64,000 bases of DNA from Methanobrevibacter sp. (GTDB taxonomy: Archaea; Methanobacteriota; Methanobacteria; Methanobacteriales; Methanobacteriaceae). The notes below the pieces were generated by a model that saw only the letters and a program-made list of their open reading frames with translations, ran no database searches and was not told the origin of the DNA. Location: positions 90,510 to 154,509 of the forward strand of contig JAGCLR010000363.1 in the NCBI GenBank assembly GCA_017646885.1, in the 5' to 3' direction. A program made the position numbers and the translations under genes. Of the stretch, positions 26,179 through 34,520 are shown piece by piece (position 1 is the first letter of the stretch; each line of letters begins with the position of its first letter).

Positions 26179-27276
26179 ATGAGTCAATTTGCAGTAAGTA
26201 CAAAAGTGCTACAAGGAATTGTAAACAAAGCAATTAAAGCTGCTTCAAACAGTAAGTTTAGTGCAATTACAAGTTTGATGAACGTAGTTGTTGAAAACGG
26301 TAAGATCAGTATTACAACAACAGACTGTAATAACTATCTTACTATTTCAGATTCTATTATTTCTGGAGAAGAAACAACATTTACAGTTGGTGTTGATCTT
26401 TTCTCAAAGTTAGTGTCAAAAACAAGTGTAGAAAATATTAAAATCACTGTATCTGATGATGAAATTTCATTCCAAGGTAATGGTACTTATAAGATTCCAA
26501 TTCAGCTTGACGTTGATGGTTCCCCAATCAAGTATCCGAAACACGAAATCAATAATCCAGATTATGCTGGAACAATTAAGAATTCAGTTATTAAAAATAT
26601 TATCTTCCACAATAAACCATCGCTCGCAGTTACAATGGAGGCACCTTACTTAACTGGGTATCTTTGTAATGTTCATAATGTTATTTCAGCAGACACTTTT
26701 AATATTTGTTCTAATGAGCTTTCAACTTTCGCACAAAACCTTCTAGTTCCTCCGATTGTGTTTGAGCTTCTTAGTATGTCATCTGAAGAAGATATTAACT
26801 ATAAGGTGCTAGATAAAAGTGTTATCTTTGAAACAACTAATATGAAACTGTATTCTGTAATGCAAGACGGTATTGAGGATTACCCTGTAGATGCAATTAC
26901 AGGACTTTGTGACGCAGAGTATACTTCAAATTGTGTACTTCCCAAAACAGCATTACTTAGCATTATTGATAGACTTTCAATTTTCATTAGTGACAATGAT
27001 CAGAACGGGTTGTATTTTACATTTACTGAAAAAGGTATTACCATCGAGTCTACAAATGGTAATGGTGTAGAGACACTTCCATATCAAGGTAGCGAAAACT
27101 TTAAGAACTATTCTTGCTGCATTGGTGTGGAAGCACTTAGAAAACAGATTTCTGCACATCTCGGTGAATCTATCAATATGTATTATGGAAATGAGAAGAT
27201 GATAATGATTAGAGACGAGAATGTGACTCAAATCATTTCACTTCTTGACGACCCAAGAACGATGGGAGAAGAATAA
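26179..27276 (+). CDS. dnaN: DNA polymerase III beta-like sliding clamp
   Basis: 365 residues from ATG behind AATAGGAGGAAATTAAAAC. The length and three-domain beta-rich pattern match DnaN: N-terminal LQGIVNKAIKAASNS, MNVVVENGKISITTTD, a central FTVGVDLFSKLVSK, and C-terminal YTSNCVLPKTALLSIIDRLS. The clamp encircles DNA and confers processivity. It shares its last base with the first base of the following nuclease gene. Clamp loader genes are at 38865-41684. Confidence 0.85.
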   Translation: MSQFAVSTKVLQGIVNKAIKAASNSKFSAITSLMNVVVENGKISITTTDCNNYLTISDSIISGEETTFTVGVDLFSKLVSKTSVENIKITVSDDEISFQGNGTYKIPIQLDVDGSPIKYPKHEINNPDYAGTIKNSVIKNIIFHNKPSLAVTMEAPYLTGYLCNVHNVISADTFNICSNELSTFAQNLLVPPIVFELLSMSSEEDINYKVLDKSVIFETTNMKLYSVMQDGIEDYPVDAITGLCDAEYTSNCVLPKTALLSIIDRLSIFISDNDQNGLYFTFTEKGITIESTNGNGVETLPYQGSENFKNYSCCIGVEALRKQISAHLGESINMYYGNEKMIMIRDENVTQIISLLDDPRTMGEE

Positions 27277-28265
27277 TGGCAAAGGCAAACGCTTTATTCA
27301 ATATTAAGCGTATGTTAAACGAAAGTGAAAAGGATACCCCTATTGAGGTATCCTTTTTACAAGATTTAAATTATACGCTTAGACAGATGAACACATGGTC
27401 ATCAGGTTACTATTTTAAGGAAGTAAGTAATGAAAAGAATCCAGAGTTATTTGATACATCTGAAGGAAAAACTGTAAATGTAGTAACTTTAGAAACACTT
27501 CCAGAAAAGTGTAATAAAGAACACGTTTATGAAGATAATCATGTTCTGTATCATACTAATGATCAGAAATATTATATCGGTGTTTTTTCAGATGGTAAGC
27601 CATCTAGAAGATATAAGCCCTCTGATATGCATTGTTTAAGATCTATGTACTATCAAATTATTGGAGCAGATCCAGATGAAGAGCAACAAAAGTCAGGCGA
27701 CTTTTATGGTATTTGTGAAAGTGGAACAGACAGACATCTCAGAGTACAAACCGCAATTTCCTTAATGAGAAAATATGGTGTAGATTGTGATTATGTAGAT
27801 GTTGAAGAATACATTAAAGAAAACAATTTACAACACCTTGTTGTGGAAAAGAAAAAGCAGTATGAGACAAAAGTATACGACAAAAACAGGAACATTATAT
27901 TTTTGTGTGATGGTATATTAAAATATAAGGGTCAGTATTTTGTGTTCGAGTTCAAGACGGAATCGTCTTATAAGTGGATAAATAGGGAAAGTGTTGATGA
28001 TTCACACAAGTATCAAGCATATACTTATTCTTTAGAACTTGGAATCGACAAGGTATTATTCATTTATGAGAATAGAGATATTTGTACTAAGAAACCTTTT
28101 ATTCTAATTGTTACGAACGAAAACAAACAATTCATTGAGAATAGAATTAAGAACTGTGATTCTTATGTAAATCAAAAAATCACACCTCCAATAGAAGCAA
28201 GTGTTACGAAAAAGAATTGCCAGTATTGTTCCTATAAAAAACAATGTAAGGTTGATGGTAAATGA
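27276..28265 (+). CDS. PD-(D/E)XK nuclease with iron-sulfur cluster cysteines (Cas4/AddB-like)
   Basis: 329 residues; ATG overlaps the dnaN stop. The nuclease core contains CDGILKYKGQYFVFEFKTES, with the D and E-x-K of the PD-(D/E)XK fold, and a downstream SHKYQAYTYS motif typical of RecB-type nucleases (QxxxY). Cysteines C120, C315, C318 and C324 have the one-plus-three spacing of the Fe-S cluster in AddB and Cas4. Likely an exonuclease for DNA end processing ahead of recombination. The gene overlaps the next by 4 bases. Confidence 0.75.
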   Translation: MAKANALFNIKRMLNESEKDTPIEVSFLQDLNYTLRQMNTWSSGYYFKEVSNEKNPELFDTSEGKTVNVVTLETLPEKCNKEHVYEDNHVLYHTNDQKYYIGVFSDGKPSRRYKPSDMHCLRSMYYQIIGADPDEEQQKSGDFYGICESGTDRHLRVQTAISLMRKYGVDCDYVDVEEYIKENNLQHLVVEKKKQYETKVYDKNRNIIFLCDGILKYKGQYFVFEFKTESSYKWINRESVDDSHKYQAYTYSLELGIDKVLFIYENRDICTKKPFILIVTNENKQFIENRIKNCDSYVNQKITPPIEASVTKKNCQYCSYKKQCKVDGK

Positions 28266-28768
28266 ATAAAACAAACCGAGGAAAAGACTTCGAAACTGAG
28301 ATAAGAAAATGTTTAGAAATTTTACCAAATGTTTCATTTGATAGACTTCCTGACCCAATGGCAGGTTATTCAGGAGTAAAAAACATCTGTGATTTCTCTA
28401 TGTATAATTATCCACATATGTTTTTTCTAGAATGTAAATCATTGTATGGAAATACATTGAATTATAAAGGCGCAATAACACAGAATCAGTGGGATGGAAT
28501 GTTTGAAAAAAGTAAGATTAAAGGATGCATCGCAGGAGTTTGTGTTTGGTTTATTGACTATGATGTTACTGCATTTGTAAAAATACAGGACCTACATGAT
28601 CATAAAAACTCTGGCGCAAAGTCTTTAAATATTGAAAACATAACATCAAATGAATCTATACCACATATACTAATAGACGGGATTAAGAAAAGAGTTATGT
28701 TTAACTATTTTGGTGAATCTTTTTTGAAGAAGTTACATAAACTTGCGCTAGAGCAATGGGGGTGTTGA
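28262..28768 (+). CDS. recU: RecU-like Holliday junction resolvase
   Basis: 168 residues from ATG 28262 (ATGA overlap). NRGKDFE near the N terminus, DRLPDPMAGYSGVKNICDF (27-45) and FFLECKSLYGNTLN (54-67) reproduce the RecU motif series, with catalytic D44, E57 and K59. RecU cleaves Holliday junctions in Firmicutes. It lies next to RecA-like and nuclease genes, in keeping with recombination-dependent replication or repair. Confidence 0.85.
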   Translation: MNKTNRGKDFETEIRKCLEILPNVSFDRLPDPMAGYSGVKNICDFSMYNYPHMFFLECKSLYGNTLNYKGAITQNQWDGMFEKSKIKGCIAGVCVWFIDYDVTAFVKIQDLHDHKNSGAKSLNIENITSNESIPHILIDGIKKRVMFNYFGESFLKKLHKLALEQWGC

Positions 28769-28769
28769 T

Positions 28770-29291
28770 ATGACAATAGACTTTGATTTGGTTAAAGACG
28801 CCTTAGAAAAGTCAGAGGAAGACGCAAAACACATTGAGGAAATTGTTGATAACATTGTAAATTCGTGTTGTGATAAATTGGACAATTACATTGAATATGT
28901 TGTAAAAGATTTATTAAACCAGGAAGATTACAGTCTAACAAACGCAGAGTTGGATGACATTATTATGACAATACCTACAATGTTATATTTTGTTGGCACG
29001 CAGCAGGAAAAACTAGGTGTTAAGCGTGATGTATCAAAACAGAAAAGATCATTGGTGTTTAATGAGGAGCTTGCAAAAGCAGAAGGTACACAAGGGCTTA
29101 GAAAAGCATTCGCTGAGAATAAAGTATTCTATGAAACAATGGTAACATATGTCTTTGAAAACGCATATGATATTATATCCTCAAAAGTCTCAGCTGCAAC
29201 AGAGGTTTTACAAAGTGCAAAAAAGATAATGTCTAGAAGAATAACTGAAACAGAGTTATCTAAAATAACTCCAAATAAGGAGAAGTGGTAA
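28770..29291 (+). CDS. Hypothetical helical protein in recombination operon
   Basis: 173 residues from ATG directly after recU. It is almost entirely helical and acidic in the first 60 residues, with no recognised catalytic motif. A conserved-looking stretch MLYFVGTQQEKLGVK lies in the middle. Being sandwiched between resolvase and RecA-like genes suggests a mediator or partner of one of them; this is context only. Confidence 0.5.
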   Translation: MTIDFDLVKDALEKSEEDAKHIEEIVDNIVNSCCDKLDNYIEYVVKDLLNQEDYSLTNAELDDIIMTIPTMLYFVGTQQEKLGVKRDVSKQKRSLVFNEELAKAEGTQGLRKAFAENKVFYETMVTYVFENAYDIISSKVSAATEVLQSAKKIMSRRITETELSKITPNKEKW

Positions 29292-29292
29292 A

Positions 29293-30444
29293 ATGAGTAA
29301 GTCAGAAGAACTGTTTAAAGAGTTTAACAAAAAGTATAAAACAGAGTTATTCACAAGAGGAACAGTAATTCATAATTGTTCTAGAATTCCATTTAGTAGT
29401 CCAAGAGCAAATTATATGCTTTACGGTGGGATTCCAAGAGGAAGAGTTACAGAGTTTGCTGGCGAGGAAGGTTCAGGAAAAACAACTACAGCTCTCGATA
29501 TTGCTGGAAATGCACAAAAGTTATTTTACGATGAGTGGAATGAAAAAGTACAAGAGTTAGAGTCTAAAGATAAACTTAATAAAGAACAAAGCACAAAATT
29601 ACTTGAACTTAGAGAGGTAGGACCTAAGAAAGTTCTTTGGGTAGACTGTGAAAATACATTTGACGATGTTTGGTCGGAGAAGTTAGGAGTAGACGTAAAA
29701 GAACTTTATTATATGTCCCCAGATTCACAAAGCGCAGAAGAAATATTTGAAATGGTAAATCAAATTATTGATACCGGTGAAATTGGACTTTGCGTTATTG
29801 ACAGTTTGGGTATGATGGTTTCCCAACAAGAGATGGAAAAGGACATTGAGGAATCTACATACGGTGGTATTTCAAGAGCATTAACAAAGTTTTCTAAGAA
29901 GGTAGAATTGACTTGTGCGAAAACAAACTGTGCCCTTATTGGAATTAACCAAGTAAGAGACAATCTTAATGCAGGTTATGGTGGACCAGCATATACAACT
30001 CCTGGTGGAAAGTGCTGGAAACACGTTTGTTCAGTAAGACTAATGTTCAGGCAAGGAACACCATTTGATGAACAATACAAAGATGTTAAAAAGTCTTATG
30101 AAAACCCATATGGACATAGAGTTCAAATCAATGTAGCAAAAACAAAGGTATGTAAACCAGATAGAAAACTAGGTTTTTATACTTTAACTTATGAGAATGG
30201 AATCGACCCATTTGTTGATATTGTTGATATTGCAATAGCACGAGATATCATCCATAAAGCTGGTGGATGGTTTACGTTTATTGACCTTGATTCTGGCGAA
30301 GTAATGTGTAATAAAGAAGAAGATGGGACATTAACAGAAATTAAAGTACAGGGTCAAGCAAACATTATTCCATTTTTACAGCAAGAGGAAAACAAAGACA
30401 TCTGTGATATGGTCAAAAAGTATGTAAACAGATTTATATCATAA
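29293..30444 (+). CDS. recA: RecA/UvsX-like recombinase
   Basis: 383 residues from ATG. Walker A GEEGSGKT is at 57-64, followed by VLWVDCENTFDDVW, a Walker B strand LCVIDSLGMMV, and a NCALIGINQVRDN segment matching the RecA L2-proximal strand. An insertion of about 35 charged residues (around 82-115, LESKDKLNKEQSTKLLELRE) separates Walker A from the second strand, unlike bacterial RecA. It lacks the long bacterial C-terminal domain but has a C-terminal extension of its own. It should catalyse strand exchange for phage recombination. Confidence 0.9.
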   Translation: MSKSEELFKEFNKKYKTELFTRGTVIHNCSRIPFSSPRANYMLYGGIPRGRVTEFAGEEGSGKTTTALDIAGNAQKLFYDEWNEKVQELESKDKLNKEQSTKLLELREVGPKKVLWVDCENTFDDVWSEKLGVDVKELYYMSPDSQSAEEIFEMVNQIIDTGEIGLCVIDSLGMMVSQQEMEKDIEESTYGGISRALTKFSKKVELTCAKTNCALIGINQVRDNLNAGYGGPAYTTPGGKCWKHVCSVRLMFRQGTPFDEQYKDVKKSYENPYGHRVQINVAKTKVCKPDRKLGFYTLTYENGIDPFVDIVDIAIARDIIHKAGGWFTFIDLDSGEVMCNKEEDGTLTEIKVQGQANIIPFLQQEENKDICDMVKKYVNRFIS

Positions 30445-30465
30445 AACTCTAGGAGGATAACTGTC

Positions 30466-30843
30466 ATGAACGATGCCGAAAGAAAATACGTTCAATCAAT
30501 GAAAGAACAAATATCTGATATTCCTGAAACAGTTTCAGATAAACTTGGAAGGGATGACAGGGAATGTATTTTTGTATTTAACGAGGCAGAAGGAGTTTGG
30601 TATGCCGATTCTAGCATACCAAAGTTCTGGAGAAGACTTGAAAAGAAAAACTGGGTTTGCACGAAAACAGTTTATTATTCAGATGGAACTGTTTGTAGTA
30701 AGCAGTTTAAGGGTTCTAAAAAAGGAATTACGATAACAGATCCATTTAAGAAAAGAGAACTCACTGACGAACAAAGACAAGCAATTAGAGATAGGTTCTC
30801 TAAAAATGTAGAAGAAGAGGATATTGAAGATGAGTTTGAGTAA
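30466..30843 (+). CDS. Hypothetical protein downstream of recA-like gene
   Basis: 125 residues from ATG behind CTAGGAGGATAACTGTC. The N-terminal half is acidic and helical; the middle contains VWYADSSIPKFWRRLEKKNWVCTKTVYYSDG, a compact aromatic domain of beta character. The C-terminal tail is a run of acidic residues. No function recognised. It overlaps the helicase gene by 14 bases. Confidence 0.5.
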   Translation: MNDAERKYVQSMKEQISDIPETVSDKLGRDDRECIFVFNEAEGVWYADSSIPKFWRRLEKKNWVCTKTVYYSDGTVCSKQFKGSKKGITITDPFKKRELTDEQRQAIRDRFSKNVEEEDIEDEFE

Positions 30844-32095
30844 AATTCAACAGGAAATAGTAGATTCAAAAGCTGCAAAAATAATTGTAGATGCTGGTTC
30901 GGGCTCAGGAAAAACAAGAGTTCTGACTGAACGAGTAAAAAGAATTCTACAAGAAGGAGTAAACCCGAAATCAGTTGTTGTTATTACCTTTACAAATATG
31001 GCAGCAGATGAATTGTATACAAGATTAGCAGATGTACCTAAAATAAAAGATTGTTTTATTGGTACAATTCATGCATATGCAAATAAACTATTAAAGAAAA
31101 CAGGATACAATTTTGAAATATTTTCAGAATATTATCAAACTCAGTTTATGACAGAGCTGATTCCAAAGTATGCGAATTATTGTACTGTAGATGATTATGT
31201 GCAGTTCGTAAAGTATGAACGTCTAGTTACTGCTGGAAAGATGCCAAAATCTTCTATTAAAGATAAGTTTTCAAGTTGGAAAGTTTATGACGAACTTCTT
31301 GGTTTGTTAGGAAGATCATCAACAAGATATTTTGAACAAACAGTTGTTTCATTATGTAAAGCAAATAATATACTTACATTTGATGAACTAATAAAGCTAG
31401 CAACAGAATATTTTGAATCAAGTAATACAAATTTAGAATACTTGTTCGTAGATGAACTTCAAGATATTGGCTACCTAGAATATAATTTTCTAATGCAACT
31501 TAATGCAACAAATTATTTTGTAATCGGTGACGATTATCAGGCAATTTTTGGATTTAAAGGTGGAGATGTAAATATTTTCTTATCACTTATGAATAATAAG
31601 GATTGGGAAACATACTATCTCACTGAAAATTACAGAACAGCAAAACAGATTCTAATGTACGCTAATACGATTATATCTAAGGCAGATAATATAATAAAGA
31701 AAAAAGTTGAGTTTAAGAATACCAAACTTGGTTTACTTGAATTTAAGGCAAAATCATTGTTTGATAAATTCCTAGCAGAGGTTAATGAAAAAGAAGACTG
31801 GTTGATTTTAACAAGGTCAAATAAAGAAATGACAGCAGTAGATTCAATATTAAGAAAATTAAATAAAGAACATTATTGTTTCAAGCAATCAACTATATCA
31901 CCTAAAAAGATGAAAGAGCTACTATCAAAACCATGCCTAAAGGTAATGACAATTCATTCAAGTAAGGGCCTTGAAGCAGAAAATGTAGCTCTGTATGGTA
32001 AGCTACCAATTAGAGGAACTGGAAACTCAGATGAATTAAAAGTGTTTTATGTTGGTATTACAAGAGCAAAAAATAAGTGCATTATATTTGTTTAA
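30830..32095 (+). CDS. UvrD/PcrA-family DNA helicase (short form)
   Basis: 421 residues; ATG 30830 is preferred (AAGAGGA about 9 nt upstream). SF1A motifs in order: Walker A DAGSGSGKTR (21-30), TFTNMAADELYTRL (Ia), FVDELQDI (II), VIGDDYQAIFGFKGG (III), LTENYRT (IV), MTIHSSKGLEAENV (V), VFYVGITRAKNK (VI). It is much shorter than bacterial UvrD (about 720 residues), with reduced 1B and 2B domains, as in other phage enzymes. It probably unwinds recombination or replication intermediates. Confidence 0.9.
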   Translation: MSLSKIQQEIVDSKAAKIIVDAGSGSGKTRVLTERVKRILQEGVNPKSVVVITFTNMAADELYTRLADVPKIKDCFIGTIHAYANKLLKKTGYNFEIFSEYYQTQFMTELIPKYANYCTVDDYVQFVKYERLVTAGKMPKSSIKDKFSSWKVYDELLGLLGRSSTRYFEQTVVSLCKANNILTFDELIKLATEYFESSNTNLEYLFVDELQDIGYLEYNFLMQLNATNYFVIGDDYQAIFGFKGGDVNIFLSLMNNKDWETYYLTENYRTAKQILMYANTIISKADNIIKKKVEFKNTKLGLLEFKAKSLFDKFLAEVNEKEDWLILTRSNKEMTAVDSILRKLNKEHYCFKQSTISPKKMKELLSKPCLKVMTIHSSKGLEAENVALYGKLPIRGTGNSDELKVFYVGITRAKNKCIIFV

Positions 32096-32106
32096 GGAGA
32101 ATGATT

Positions 32107-32754
32107 ATGAGTAGATCAGAAATTATTAACTACACTGCACCTACAAAGGAAGATTTCTTTGATATTGCAAAAGCAAATATTCACAGAGAAGGAATTGACA
32201 AACTTCTTAACTTTTTGGATGAAAATGGATTCTTTGAAGCACCTGCAAGTACAAGGTACCACGGTAGCTATAAAGGTGGATTGTTTCATCACTCCTTAAA
32301 TGTCTACTACAATCTAAAGGATGAGCTTCAACTTATATTTGGTGAGAATTGGTCAGATAGATATTCATTAGAAACTGTTACACTTGTATCCTTGTTCCAT
32401 GATGTGTGTAAGTATGATAAGTATATTCAGGGGGTTAGAAATGTAAAAAATAAAAATACAGGAGCTTGGGAACAAGTATCGTGTTTTGAATATAATCAAG
32501 AAGGACTTCAAATGGGTCACGCTGCATTGTCGCTACATATTATCGAAAAGTTTGTTCATCTAGATGATGTAGAAGCACAAGCAATTTATTGGCACATGGG
32601 AGCATATGATTTATCACAATATAGTACAGTTGGTAATTTAAGTGAGTCTTATAAAAGAAATATTCTAGCATTTGCCCTCCATATGGCAGATATGACTGCA
32701 ACATATATTGATGAAAATGAATTGTTCAGACCTATTGGCCAAGAAGATCTGTAA
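32107..32754 (+). CDS. HD-domain phosphohydrolase
   Basis: 215 residues from ATG 32107, 7 nt behind AAGGAGA. Metal-binding residues: H61-H62 in GGLFHHSLNVYYN, the H98-D99 pair in LVSLFHDVCKYD, H136-type ligand in GHAALSLHIIE, and a final HMADMTATY. HD enzymes hydrolyse nucleotides or cyclic nucleotides. Phage HD proteins can act on dNTPs or on defence signal nucleotides, but the substrate here cannot be told. Confidence 0.8.
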   Translation: MSRSEIINYTAPTKEDFFDIAKANIHREGIDKLLNFLDENGFFEAPASTRYHGSYKGGLFHHSLNVYYNLKDELQLIFGENWSDRYSLETVTLVSLFHDVCKYDKYIQGVRNVKNKNTGAWEQVSCFEYNQEGLQMGHAALSLHIIEKFVHLDDVEAQAIYWHMGAYDLSQYSTVGNLSESYKRNILAFALHMADMTATYIDENELFRPIGQEDL

Positions 32755-32822
32755 ATAATTAAAGATACTAATTAAAACCACAATTATCGAGTACTTTAAA
32801 TAAGTTAAGGGAGATGGTAATT

Positions 32823-33044
32823 GTGGTTTTATTAGTATCAATTTTAGGATCTGTTTTTAGTCTTGGTGGGAATATCCTAATAATGTTAAAAAAGAAATCA
32901 GGTTGGATAACATGGATAATTGGAAATCTTTTATGGATAATATATAATTTCCTATCCGAGTTTAATTTACCTATGGTTTTAATGTATCTGGCGTATATGA
33001 TAATCAATATCGCGGGATTCATAAAATGGAAAAGAAATGAATAG
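32823..33044 (+). CDS. Small PnuC-like membrane protein
   Basis: 73 residues. GTG 32823 is preferred (9 nt from GGGAG); an ATG at 32814 touches that box. Two or three membrane segments are clear: LLVSILGSVFSLGGNILIML, GWITWIIGNLLWIIYNFL and PMVLMYLAYMIINIAGFI, ending KWKRNE. The pattern GNxLxxKKKSGWxxW...MVxMYxxYxxxNxxGxxKWK resembles short PnuC-related phage proteins linked to nicotinamide riboside uptake; the membrane location is firm, transport is not. It is the only gene here to end in TAG, with an in-frame TAA two codons later. Confidence 0.6.
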   Translation: MVLLVSILGSVFSLGGNILIMLKKKSGWITWIIGNLLWIIYNFLSEFNLPMVLMYLAYMIINIAGFIKWKRNE

Positions 33045-33056
33045 TTATTATAACAT

Positions 33057-33099
33057 CCTATACAATATTTTAATGATATTGTATAGGTTATTTTGTTAT
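33057..33099 (+). terminator. Rho-independent terminator
   Basis: CCTATACAATAT (33057-33068) / ATATTGTATAGG (33076-33087), followed by TTATTTTGTTATTTT. Lies just upstream of the promoter at 33108. Confidence 0.85.
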
Positions 33100-33107
33100 T
33101 TTACTAC

Positions 33108-33136
33108 TTGACTTTTACACTAAAATGTGTTATACT
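33108..33136 (+). promoter_or_regulatory. Promoter for gene at 33215
   Basis: TTGACT at 33108-33113, 17-bp spacer, TATACT at 33131-33136 with TGTGT extension. Confidence 0.9.
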
Positions 33137-33214
33137 ATAATTACAAAATATAAAGGAGAACATAGAAATAAAGGTTTACATTATGGTTGAGATAAACAGA
33201 GATAGGGTGATTAT

Positions 33215-33517
33215 ATGAACGCTAAACAAATAGAAGGAATAAAAGAAGCTTGTAAAAGAGTAAACAGTTTGCGGTATACAATCACATATAAAGTATCTAA
33301 ATTCGATTTAACAGAGCTTGAGAACGGTGATATTCAGGTAGATTTTGGAATTAGTCGGATTGAACAGTTTAACGGAGAAAAGATTAAAACACAACAAACC
33401 GGAACAATTTATGTAGACATCAAAGGCAAACTTTATTGGATAAACTTTTTGCATAATAAGAAACCTTTAACCTTAATAGGTTATACAGTTTCAGATTTTG
33501 ATCCGGTGGAGAAATAA
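33215..33517 (+). CDS. Hypothetical protein
   Basis: 100 residues from ATG behind GATAGGGTGATTAT. Short beta-rich protein with charged N-terminal helix (KQIEGIKEACKRV) and a repeating IQVDF..IEQF pattern. No motif recognised. Single-gene unit with its own promoter; another promoter follows at 33575, so it is likely an early accessory protein. Confidence 0.6.
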   Translation: MNAKQIEGIKEACKRVNSLRYTITYKVSKFDLTELENGDIQVDFGISRIEQFNGEKIKTQQTGTIYVDIKGKLYWINFLHNKKPLTLIGYTVSDFDPVEK

Positions 33518-33574
33518 CGCTTATTGACAGATATTTTTAATTATTACAAAATAGTTACATTTATAAAAATCCTA

Positions 33575-33603
33575 TTGACATTTTTGAAGTTATGTGTTAT
33601 ACT
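33575..33603 (+). promoter_or_regulatory. Promoter for gene at 33655
   Basis: TTGACA at 33575-33580, 17-bp spacer, TATACT at 33598-33603 with TGTGT extension. Confidence 0.9.
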
Positions 33604-33654
33604 ATAATTACAAACTTAATTGTTTGTAAAATAAAAATTTGGAGGTACACAAGA

Positions 33655-33960
33655 ATGAAAACATTTAAGATTAAAAAGGGTTTTGAACTTGAGAAAAGAC
33701 TTTGTGAAAATGGGTTCACGAAATATGATGGTGTAGAGCCTATGTACGCTGCGAAAATTCAGAAAGGTGAATACATTACCGTAACACAAGATTTTGAAAC
33801 GGTTAATATCTATTACACACCTAATGAGATGACAGATAAAAAGTTCGTACAGTATTTGACAGGTAACCCGGAAGATTACAATAAGTATCTTGCAATGTAT
33901 TGCCGTTCTGACTTTGAGGATACAAGGTGTAACCTTTTGTTCGCACTTGGAATTACCTAA
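33655..33960 (+). CDS. Hypothetical protein
   Basis: 101 residues from ATG 33655 with a GGAGG box; the open frame extends upstream into the promoter and cannot be coding there. Mixed alpha/beta with FELEKRLCENGF and KKFVQYLTGNPEDYNKYLAMY segments. No motif recognised. Its own consensus promoter suggests an early protein acting on the host or on defence; inference only. Confidence 0.65.
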   Translation: MKTFKIKKGFELEKRLCENGFTKYDGVEPMYAAKIQKGEYITVTQDFETVNIYYTPNEMTDKKFVQYLTGNPEDYNKYLAMYCRSDFEDTRCNLLFALGIT

Positions 33961-33995
33961 GCACAAAAAATATCTTAGAAAATCCGGAAAATCAC

Positions 33996-34024
33996 TTGAC
34001 AAAAATGCGTTTATATGTTACAAT
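33996..34024 (+). promoter_or_regulatory. Promoter of tRNA cluster
   Basis: TTGACA at 33996-34001, 17-bp spacer, TACAAT at 34019-34024 preceded by TGT. No gene lies between it and the first tRNA at 34116, so it most likely drives the tRNA array. Confidence 0.85.
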
Positions 34025-34060
34025 ATAAACACGGGGAGAGGAAAGGGTTTCGTTCGTTAA

Positions 34061-34080
34061 AAAACATAACAGCGATGTTT
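34061..34080 (+). repeat. 20-bp direct repeat, copy 1 (hairpin)
   Basis: AAAACATAACAGCGATGTTT; its arms AAACAT/ATGTTT can form a hairpin. A second copy differing at one base is at 34521-34540. Confidence 0.7.
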
Positions 34081-34115
34081 CTCTTAAGAGTTTTAGTAGC
34101 TGTATTTAATTATAA

Positions 34116-34191
34116 TCCCTCATAGTTCAGTTGGTAGAACGGCGGACTGTTAATCCGTATGTCACTGGTTCAAGTCCAGTTGGGGGAGCCA
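34116..34191 (+). tRNA. tRNA-Asn (GUU)
   Basis: 76 nt including encoded CCA. Acceptor TCCCTCA/TGGGGGA pairs with one wobble, loop CTGTTAA gives anticodon GTT, T-arm CTGGTTCAAGTCCAG. The only tRNA in the array that encodes its CCA end. Confidence 0.92.
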
Positions 34192-34322
34192 AAGTCTCTT
34201 GTAAGTGTAGACTTCCAAAAATAAAACTTTCTGAACGACTAAAGTCGAGGTCTCCGGCAGCTTGTGCACAGGCTGGGGTGAATGTCCGGAGAATGTCGCA
34301 GAGGTAGTGGCAAAAAAAAAAT
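34192..34322 (+). other. Unexplained structured inter-tRNA segment A
   Basis: 131 bases without a gene. It contains AAGTCT/AGACTT, CGACT/AGTCG and a nested CTCCGG-CAGC...GCTG...CCGGAG stem (about 34250-34290). This is more secondary structure than a simple spacer would need, but no known RNA family is recognised. Confidence 0.4.
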
Positions 34323-34395
34323 GTTAGCGTAGCTCAGTCGGTAGAGCACCTGACTGTTAATTAGGGTGTTACTGGTTCAAGTCCAGTTGGGGGAG
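34323..34395 (+). pseudogene. Degenerate / chimeric tRNA-Asn copy
   Basis: A D-arm, an anticodon stem-loop with CTGTTAA (GTT) and a T-arm are present, but the 5' acceptor strand GTTAGCG cannot pair with the 3' strand TGGGGGA. The 3' part is nearly identical to tRNA-Asn at 34116 while the 5' part differs, as if two tRNAs recombined. It would probably not be a functional tRNA. Confidence 0.6.
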
Positions 34396-34400
34396 TTTAC

Positions 34401-34473
34401 GGGAATTTAACTCAGTTGGTAGAGTAGCGCCCCTTTAAGGCGTTAGTCATGCGTTCGAGCCGCATAATTCCCA
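34401..34473 (+). tRNA. tRNA-Lys (UUU)
   Basis: Acceptor GGGAATT/AATTCCC, D-arm with CTCAGTTGGTAGAG, anticodon loop CCTTTAA (TTT), T-arm TGCGTTCGAGCCGCA. Position 33 is C rather than the usual U. CCA is not encoded. Confidence 0.88.
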
Positions 34474-34520
34474 TTCATATCTAAAACCCTATAATGGGTG
34501 TCCTTACCTTCTAAAATAGA

